A program made the position numbers and the translations under genes. Below are positions 58,465-64,000 of a stretch of 64,000 nucleotides of DNA, in pieces. The notes below the pieces were generated by a model. It was not told the origin of the DNA. It worked only from the letters and a program-made list of their open reading frames with translations, and made no database searches. The first letter of the stretch is position 1; every line of letters begins with the position of its first letter. This DNA comes from Dyadobacter linearis (GTDB taxonomy: Bacteria; Bacteroidota; Bacteroidia; Cytophagales; Spirosomataceae): the NCBI RefSeq assembly GCF_907165045.1, contig NZ_CAJRAU010000008.1:124001-188000 (forward strand), written 5' to 3'.

Positions 58465-59460
58465 TCAGAAATCAGAATCAAACGAAATTTTGTGACCTGA
58501 ATCTTTGTCTTTTACGCCACTCATTACACCAGCTTTCTGGTATTCTCCAACACGTTTTTCGAAGAAATTGGTTTTGCCTGGAAGTGATATCAACTCCATG
58601 AAATCGAATGGGTTAGCTGAGCCGAATTGTTTTGAACAACCCAATCTTTCAAGCCAGAAATCGGCGATGTACTCGATGTATTGTTTCATCAATTCTGCAT
58701 TCATTCCGATCAGGGAAACAGGTAATGCTTCTGTGATGAATTCTTTTTCAATCTCCACCGCATCGAGCATAATTTCTACCACGCGTTCTTCCGGTAGCTG
58801 GTTAACAATATGCTGGGTGTAAAGCAGGCAAGCGAATTCGCAGTGCAAACCTTCATCGCGGGAGATCAGCTCGTTTGAGAATGACAATCCTGGCATTAAG
58901 CCACGTTTTTTCAACCAGAAAATCGAGCAGAATGAACCGGAGAAGAAGATTCCTTCTACCGCTGCGAATGCGATGATCCTTTCCGCGAATACCGGACTGT
59001 TAATCCATTTCAAAGCCCAGTCCGCTTTTTTACCAACACACGGAACGGTATCAATCGCCCGCAATAAATGGTCTTTTTCGTGAGGATCTTTGATATAAGT
59101 ATCGATCAGCAGCGAGTAAGTTTCAGAATGGATATTCTCCATTGCGATCTGGAAACCGTAAAAACATTTCGCTTCTGCATATTGTACTTCGCTCAGAAAG
59201 TTGACTGCCAGGTTTTCATTGACAATACCATCAGATGCAGCGAAAAATGCAAGTACGTGTGATATAAAATGCCGCTCTCCATCAGACAGGTTATCCCAAT
59301 CCTTCATATCCTGCGAAAGATCAATCTCCTCGGCAGTCCAGAAAGAAGCCTCATGTCTTTTGTACATTTCCCAGATATCGGAATGTTTGATAGGAAACAA
59401 AACAAACCGCAATGGATCTTCTATCAACAGGGGCTCGGGGCGCGCAAGTTCTTGTGACAT
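58465..59460 (-). CDS. nrdB: Ribonucleoside-diphosphate reductase small (beta) subunit
   Basis: This 331-residue class Ia R2 subunit is of the eukaryote-like type. Iron ligands are Asp47 (WTAEEIDLSQD), Glu108 and His111 with the radical Tyr115 (AMENIHSETY), the Glu in AAVEGIFFSG, and the Glu/His pair in SRDEGLHCEFA. It stores the tyrosyl radical used by NrdA to reduce ribonucleotides. The C-terminal tail ending SFDSDF should dock to NrdA. nrdA is not in the window. A good promoter lies upstream. Confidence 0.95.
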   Translation of the reverse strand: MSQELARPEPLLIEDPLRFVLFPIKHSDIWEMYKRHEASFWTAEEIDLSQDMKDWDNLSDGERHFISHVLAFFAASDGIVNENLAVNFLSEVQYAEAKCFYGFQIAMENIHSETYSLLIDTYIKDPHEKDHLLRAIDTVPCVGKKADWALKWINSPVFAERIIAFAAVEGIFFSGSFCSIFWLKKRGLMPGLSFSNELISRDEGLHCEFACLLYTQHIVNQLPEERVVEIMLDAVEIEKEFITEALPVSLIGMNAELMKQYIEYIADFWLERLGCSKQFGSANPFDFMELISLPGKTNFFEKRVGEYQKAGVMSGVKDKDSGHKISFDSDF

Positions 59461-59542
59461 AATTAGTTTGAGTAAATACGGGGATTAATTTTGAACAGCC
59501 CGTTGTGTTTCGCTGGCCAGAGATACCAACAGCCGGGAATAA

Positions 59543-59573
59543 CAAATCTACACGCTTTGGCCCGAAAACTCAA
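59543..59573 (-). promoter_or_regulatory. Bacteroidota-type promoter for nrdB
   Basis: On the minus strand TTG (complement of 59571-59573), 20 bases, then TAGATTTG (complement of 59543-59550). This gives a leader of about 75 bases to the ATG at 59460. Confidence 0.65.
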
Positions 59574-59705
59574 GGATAAAAGGATCAAACCGGAAGAGTT
59601 ATTTAGAGAAATTCTTGTTAGTAATGCCTTAACTTTGTTGCTCCCAGATTCTTAATCGACGGTCAGAAAACTGCGGCCCGTCAATCCATTTTAACCATTA
59701 TACTG

Positions 59706-60590
59706 TTGAAGATTTCCGGATTTACCATCATCAGAAATGCGGTTATTAACGATTACCCCATTGTCGAAGCTATTACTTCCATTCTCCCGGTAGTGGACGA
59801 AATGCTTGTCAGTGTGGGACTTAGTGAAGACAGTACGCTGGCTCTGATCAAGTCCATTCCATCTGATAAAATCCGGATCGTTGAATCGGAATGGGATATG
59901 TCGCTGCGTGAAGGCGGAAAAGTACTGGCGGTGGAAACGGATAAGGCTTTGAAACAAATTTCGCCTGATAGCGACTGGGCATTTTACATTCAGGGCGACG
60001 AAGTAGTGCACGAAAAGTATCATACCGCCATTCTTGAATCCTGCAAAAAATATGTCGATAATCCCGAAGTCGAAGGGTTAGTTTTTGACTATGTTCATTT
60101 CTACGGGACTTACGATTACGTGGGCGATAGCCGCAAATGGTACCGGCGCGAGATCCGCATTATCCGTAATGAGAAGCAACCACAAGAGACTCCGATAGCA
60201 GCATTTCGCGACGCACAAGGTTTTCGTCGCGGGCGGGAAAAGTTGAACGTAAAGCATTCGGGAGCCGCCGTATATCATTATGGGTGGGTAAAAAGTCCGG
60301 TTCAGATGAAGACTAAAATGAAGAATGTAAGCCGGTTTTGGGACGAAGGTGATAAGCATAACAAACTCCTGAAATCAGAGGATTTCTTCGATTATACTGA
60401 ATTTGATTCGATCAAAAAGTTCGACGGTTCGCACCCGGTGGTTATGCAAGACAGGATCGCGCGGCAGAACTGGAAAATCGAGCTGGACCCTTCAAAAAAG
60501 AAATTTCGCCTGAAAGACGCGCTGTTATATTGGTACGAAAAAAAGACCGGCCGCCGGCTTTTCGAATTTAGGAATTACAGGTTCATCTGA
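59706..60590 (+). CDS. Family 2 glycosyltransferase (cytoplasmic, GT-A)
   Basis: This 294-residue protein starts KISGFTIIRNAVINDYPIVE, the pattern of a GT2 branch with an early FxxxRN. It then has VVDEMLVSVGLSEDSTLALI, DWAFYIQGDEVVHEKY (the donor-metal acidic motif) and RREIRIIRNE. No membrane segment is seen. Members often act in LPS core or protein glycosylation. The start appears to be TTG; no in-frame ATG exists near the conserved N-terminus. It is followed by a membrane glycosyltransferase gene on the same strand. Confidence 0.8.
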   Translation: MKISGFTIIRNAVINDYPIVEAITSILPVVDEMLVSVGLSEDSTLALIKSIPSDKIRIVESEWDMSLREGGKVLAVETDKALKQISPDSDWAFYIQGDEVVHEKYHTAILESCKKYVDNPEVEGLVFDYVHFYGTYDYVGDSRKWYRREIRIIRNEKQPQETPIAAFRDAQGFRRGREKLNVKHSGAAVYHYGWVKSPVQMKTKMKNVSRFWDEGDKHNKLLKSEDFFDYTEFDSIKKFDGSHPVVMQDRIARQNWKIELDPSKKKFRLKDALLYWYEKKTGRRLFEFRNYRFI

Positions 60591-60698
60591 AACCGAATCG
60601 TCTCACCGCAAAGCATATTTCCGAAAACTTTCGGCTCCTCGCTAATTGCTCCAATAAATCTGTATGTTTATCAGGAAATTAGTAGCACCCTGAAATAA

Positions 60699-62117
60699 AT
60701 GCTGGAAGTTCCCAAAAAGCAGCTGACTGTTGTTCTGGTCATTTTCGTTGTTCTGGCCCTAACTACCTATGTTTACAGATACCCCACCGGCGACGATGCG
60801 TGGCTCGGCGAACAGGCTTTCTGGCTTGAAAAGGGAGGTATTATCCGGTCTGAATTTTTCCGTGGACTGGTTGGTTGCGAGAAACAAATCTTTGTCTGTC
60901 ATAAGCTTTTTCTCATATTCGGAGCTTTGATGATCCGGTTATTCGGCTACGAATTGCCCGTTCTACAATTCGTAGGGCTGATTTTCTTTATAGTTCTCAT
61001 TTGTGAGCTGGTTTACTACATTGGAAAACGGGAAGGCAGCTTTGCTTCGCCTTATATACCCGCACTGTTGATCCTGATTTTTTCCAACCGGCTGCTGATC
61101 AAAATGAGTTTCGAAAACCGGCCCGAAATGATGGTAGCTGCATTGGGGTTTGCATCTTTTTTATGCCTGACTCGTAGCAGAATTACCATCTCACAAGCCT
61201 TAGGTGCAGGGTTTCTTGCAGGCCTCGCTTTTCTGGGGCACATGAACGGAATTATCTATTTGATAGCGGGTTTCGTCACATTGATTTATCTCAAACAATA
61301 TAAACCCGCTGCTTGGTTTGCTGCCGCAGGCGGACTCACCTCGCTCACTTATTTTCTTGATGTCTGGTCGATACAAAACGGTTTTAGTCTCTGGCTGGCG
61401 CAGTTTTCGGGCGATCCCCAGACCGTCGCCGCATTGAAAGGCACCGCGAAACTCACTCAGATATTGACATATCCATTGCTGTTTTTTAAATCGCCTGAGC
61501 AGATCGCATTATCGCTGCTTTTGGTATTTTTAATTTGGAGTCAGCGCGCGTTACTGAAAAACCTTCCTGCGAAACCAAAAGTATATGCATTGGTGATGTT
61601 TTTGTCTTTCTGGACTATTACAAAGGCGAATGTTGGGCTGTACATGCTGATATTCATTCCTTTCATGCTCGTTTTAGTGTACGAACTTTACAAGTTGCGG
61701 CCATTTCGCAACCTGCCTTTTCGCCTCGTGATCGCGACTTACTTTATCATCGGCGCATTTGGAATGTGCCAGATCATTTATGCGAATTTGACTATGGAAT
61801 ATCTGCCGGTATCCTATGAAAAGTTGCGTAACCGCATTGACGATAACGATACCGGATTTGTACCGCTTACCTTCTTTTTTGATGAATACGAAGCATATCC
61901 GAGGCTATTGACGCACGAAAATTATGAATTGCAGTCGGGGAAAAGGAATATGACCACGAAGCACATGGCCAATTGGGCGCGCAAAAATAATGTGGGTTTT
62001 ATATTGATGGACTATGCTTTCAGGCCCGAATCCTACTATCCCAAAGCAGGTACCAAGTCTATTCCCTTCTATAAATTGACCTATTTCAACGGCAGGTTCG
62101 CAATATACGAGCGCTGA
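60699..62117 (+). CDS. GT-C-type membrane glycosyltransferase-like protein
   Basis: This 472-residue protein has about 10-11 TM helices. The first extracytoplasmic loop carries YPTGDDAWLGEQAFWLEKGG, with the acidic pair expected of the GT-C superfamily, and later FENRPEMMVAALG. A C-terminal soluble part follows (YEKLRNRIDDNDTGFVPLTF). It resembles the ArnT/PMT superfamily, like the protein at 5474-6964, but it is more diverged and has no ExPP motif. It probably uses a lipid-linked sugar. It is 108 bases after the GT2 gene and converges with corA. Confidence 0.7.
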   Translation: MLEVPKKQLTVVLVIFVVLALTTYVYRYPTGDDAWLGEQAFWLEKGGIIRSEFFRGLVGCEKQIFVCHKLFLIFGALMIRLFGYELPVLQFVGLIFFIVLICELVYYIGKREGSFASPYIPALLILIFSNRLLIKMSFENRPEMMVAALGFASFLCLTRSRITISQALGAGFLAGLAFLGHMNGIIYLIAGFVTLIYLKQYKPAAWFAAAGGLTSLTYFLDVWSIQNGFSLWLAQFSGDPQTVAALKGTAKLTQILTYPLLFFKSPEQIALSLLLVFLIWSQRALLKNLPAKPKVYALVMFLSFWTITKANVGLYMLIFIPFMLVLVYELYKLRPFRNLPFRLVIATYFIIGAFGMCQIIYANLTMEYLPVSYEKLRNRIDDNDTGFVPLTFFFDEYEAYPRLLTHENYELQSGKRNMTTKHMANWARKNNVGFILMDYAFRPESYYPKAGTKSIPFYKLTYFNGRFAIYER

Positions 62118-62124
62118 ATAAGAA

Positions 62125-63069
62125 TCAGATCCAGCGTTTTCTCCTGAAAAACCAGAGTACGATCAGCGAAGATAAGACCATGAGAAACAGCGATAGTCCA
62201 AATCCCCACGTGTGGCTTGTAGTTGGAATATGGTCGTAATTCATCCCGAAAATACCTGCGATGAGCGTTGGCGGCATGAAAATGATCGTCACGACGGTGA
62301 AGATCTTGATAACCTGACTTTGTTCGAGGTTGATCAAACCCATAAAAGTATTCTGTAAATATTCCAGCCGCTCAAAATTGAACGTGGTATATTCCAGCAG
62401 CGAGCTGATATCCTTCAATATGATCCGCAAATGCTCCTTGCGATCTTCGGGGAAATACTGGCTCCTCAAAATTCCGGACAAAACGCGTTGTTTGTCAATA
62501 CTCGTTTCGCGCAGCATCATCGTAATTTCCTGCAAGCCACTTATCCGGATCAGCACTTCCTGCCGGGCTTTTTGCTCGTGGGTAAGGTCTTTGCTGATCG
62601 CTGAAATATCTCTTGAAATGCCTTCAAGTGAATCTGCATCGGCTTCAATGCGCGTTTCGAGCAGCAGCAGCATAAAATCCACTCCACCCTGAATACCCTC
62701 GGGACTCACTTTCATTTTCTTCACCACATCCGCAAAGGTTTTGGAATCGCCCCGGCGGTAAGTAAAAAGCACATTATGGTTTAATAGAAAGGAAACCGGG
62801 TAAGTTTCGTACCCGTCGCGGTCTATCCTCAGGAAGTTGGAGTTTGCGTTAATGGTCTCATTTTGTTCAAAAAAACGCGAGCTGCTTTCAATTTCCACGA
62901 TTTCCTGCGGGGTTTGAAAACTAATATTACATTTATTCTCAACCCATTCCTCTTCCTCCGGCGAAGGAGATTGCAAGTCCACCCAAACGAGGTTTTTCAC
63001 CTTGCCCAGCTCCCGGACATCATTTTCACGTTTGATCAAACGTCCTTCCTTATAAAATATGCGTACCAT
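62125..63069 (-). CDS. corA: CorA-type magnesium/cobalt transporter
   Basis: This 314-residue protein has the CorA layout: a soluble N-terminal domain (LVWVDLQSPSPEEEEWVE), long helices (FMLLLLETRIEADADSLEGI and LLEYTTFNFERLEYLQNTFM), then two C-terminal TM helices. Between them is the signature GMN in LIAGIFGMNYDHIP. The final basic end is RRKRWI. It is a pentameric Mg2+ channel of the inner membrane. It converges with the membrane glycosyltransferase gene, with an 8-base gap. Confidence 0.94.
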   Translation of the reverse strand: MVRIFYKEGRLIKRENDVRELGKVKNLVWVDLQSPSPEEEEWVENKCNISFQTPQEIVEIESSSRFFEQNETINANSNFLRIDRDGYETYPVSFLLNHNVLFTYRRGDSKTFADVVKKMKVSPEGIQGGVDFMLLLLETRIEADADSLEGISRDISAISKDLTHEQKARQEVLIRISGLQEITMMLRETSIDKQRVLSGILRSQYFPEDRKEHLRIILKDISSLLEYTTFNFERLEYLQNTFMGLINLEQSQVIKIFTVVTIIFMPPTLIAGIFGMNYDHIPTTSHTWGFGLSLFLMVLSSLIVLWFFRRKRWI

Positions 63070-63102
63070 GTTTTAAAGTTGGCAAATTATCTTTAAATGG
63101 GG

Positions 63103-63131
63103 TTGAGATGTTCTCAAAAAAGATATCTTTG
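63103..63131 (+). promoter_or_regulatory. Bacteroidota-type promoter for the DUF6934 gene
   Basis: TTG at 63103-63105, 18 bases, then TATCTTTG at 63124-63131. It lies inside a longer in-frame ORF and so supports the ATG at 63153 as the true start. Confidence 0.55.
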
Positions 63132-63152
63132 ACTTTACAAAAACACACACGA

Positions 63153-63599
63153 ATGAACCATAAATTCTACGCGTTACAGTCGTCGGAAGACTATCTCACT
63201 TTTAATTTCCAGAGCATTTCGTCTGATAGAGTAGTAGCGAAAAGGATTCAATTTGTGCCGATTCAAAATGATCTTTACAATCTTGCATTTGGAGACCTTG
63301 ACGAAAAAGGCGAAATCGATGATTTAATTGTTACAAATAATAACGATACACATCAGGTACTTGCGACAGTTATTCAGGCAATATTCCTTTTTTTAAATAA
63401 TTATCAACAGTGCTCAGTGTATTTTGAAGGAAGTACCTCTTCCAGAACAAGGCTGTATCAAATTATCCTTGCGAAGGAAATGCAAAATTGGAACGATACC
63501 TTTACCGTATTTGGAATAAGTGAAGGCCTTATTTCAGGTTTTGAAACAGAACGGGATTTTGATTCGTTTATAGTAAGACTTAAAGATCTGCATTTATGA
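63153..63599 (+). CDS. DUF6934 family protein
   Basis: This 148-residue soluble protein reads YALQSSEDYLTFNFQSISSD, NDLYNLAFGDLDEKGEIDDL, VTNNNDTHQVLATVIQAIFL and VYFEGSTSSRTRLYQIILAK. The NLAFGD, NNND-x2-QVLATV and GSTSSRTRLYQ segments match my memory of DUF6934, a Bacteroidota family of unknown function. Its stop overlaps the next small ORF by 4 bases (ATGA), so the two are translationally coupled. Confidence 0.72.
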   Translation: MNHKFYALQSSEDYLTFNFQSISSDRVVAKRIQFVPIQNDLYNLAFGDLDEKGEIDDLIVTNNNDTHQVLATVIQAIFLFLNNYQQCSVYFEGSTSSRTRLYQIILAKEMQNWNDTFTVFGISEGLISGFETERDFDSFIVRLKDLHL

Positions 63600-63760
63600 A
63601 AAATGAACAGAAGAGAATGCTTAAAGTGGGTCAGGTAACAATAGATCCTAATTTAAAGAGTCACAGGGGGGATCCCTTTGTTGTCAGAAAGGTAGAGGCA
63701 GCAAAAAAATCGCTCGAAAACGTGGACCTGAGTATTTTGAACTTACCCGGCAAAGCCTGA
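63596..63760 (+). CDS. Small partner of the DUF6934 gene (54 residues)
   Basis: This short ORF encodes MKNEQKRMLKVGQVTIDPNL, then KSHRGDPFVVRKVEAAKKSL and ENVDLSILNLPGKA. It overlaps the DUF6934 stop by ATGA. It is basic at the start, with a helical middle, and I recognise no family. The overlap and coding-like composition support a real gene. The arrangement resembles a two-gene toxin-antitoxin or regulator pair, but nothing in the sequence proves it. Confidence 0.6.
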   Translation: MKNEQKRMLKVGQVTIDPNLKSHRGDPFVVRKVEAAKKSLENVDLSILNLPGKA

Positions 63761-63811
63761 TATCTTAGCAAGCGTTTCATTTTGTTTGCTTGATTCCTGT
63801 AATTTTGCAAA

Positions 63812-64000
63812 ATGCAAAGTACAGCTCCACGCAGCATATTCACCACGCAGTTCTGGTTACTCGGTCTCAGTTCATTCCTATTTTCTTCCAGCTTCAATAT
63901 GCTGATACCCGAGCTCCCCGGGTATCTTTCCAATATGGGCGGCGCGGATTACAAAGGCGCTATTATTGGGCTATTTACACTCACAGCAGGTTTATCAAGA
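63812..64000 (+). CDS. MFS transporter (N-terminal part, cut by the window edge)
   Basis: Only the first 63 codons are present. They read RSIFTTQFWLLGLSSFLFSS, SFNMLIPELPGYLSNMGGAD and YKGAIIGLFTLTAGLSR. The first TM helix followed by a loop with IPELPGYL, then G-x-IIGLFTLTAGLSR leading into the motif A loop, is typical of major facilitator drug or sugar transporters in Bacteroidota. The substrate cannot be told. Confidence 0.75.
   Translation, partial: MQSTAPRSIFTTQFWLLGLSSFLFSSSFNMLIPELPGYLSNMGGADYKGAIIGLFTLTAGLSR

Overview
The window looks like a chromosomal segment from a Bacteroidota bacterium, most likely order Cytophagales and plausibly Dyadobacter-like (inference; no rRNA is present). 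Four things point there. Promoters have the Bacteroidota form (TTG, then 18-21 bases, then TAnnTTTG). Two proteins carry C-terminal type IX secretion sorting domains. Several families are typical of the phylum (YpdA-type flavoprotein, DUF2490, DUF4136, DUF6934, the four-gene ligase-associated DNA repair set). Shine-Dalgarno sites are mostly absent. Nearly all the DNA is ordinary coding sequence; accessory character is concentrated at about 38-42 kb and 49.5-57 kb.

Layout. 0-11.3 kb: a GNAT/nitrilase pair, an S74 tail-fibre-like surface protein, an esterase lipoprotein, a membrane glycosyltransferase, a DUF2490 protein, an (alpha/alpha)6 glycosidase whose signal peptide is cut off by an in-frame stop, and a DUF285 repeat protein secreted by the type IX system. 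11.3-16.8 kb: tRNA-Asn with its own promoter and terminator, rsmG, a GT2 enzyme, tgt and an OmpA-family protein. 16.8-27 kb: a surface polysaccharide locus with glf, a Wzc-like co-polymerase/kinase, neuB-neuC-neuA for a sialic-acid-type sugar, two glycosyltransferases and a Wzy-like polymerase, tightly packed with overlapping ends. 27.4-38.3 kb: housekeeping genes (dnaG, ypdA, pabB plus a class IV aminotransferase, priA, pyk). 38.3-42.4 kb: an A+T-richer stretch with an unknown protein, a type-IX-secreted sialate O-acetylesterase-like protein and an SGNH lipoprotein that lacks its catalytic residues. 42.4-49.6 kb: the ligase-associated repair set (PdeM, helicase, ligase, MBL exonuclease), interrupted by an acyltransferase on the other strand.

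The most unusual region is 49.5-57 kb. A Uma2/DUF5618 pair is followed by a palindromic repeat array (three single elements, then six tandem units of about 104 bp). Directly beside it lies a two-gene module of small unknown proteins, called A and B here. A diverged second copy of the same module lies 3.5 kb away in the opposite orientation, beside a single copy of the same composite repeat. Gene A of the first copy sits between perfect 19-bp inverted repeats, and gene A of the second between near-perfect 24-bp direct repeats. A small ORF plus a GNAT protein, resembling an acetyltransferase toxin-antitoxin pair, follows. The A/B module with its repeats is the best candidate for an undescribed system.

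57-64 kb returns to ordinary genes (metallophosphatase, recX, nrdB, two glycosyltransferases, corA). It ends with a DUF6934 gene overlapping a 54-residue partner and the start of an MFS transporter. Palindromic repeats also form the last codons of three otherwise normal genes (nitrilase, MBL exonuclease, recX).
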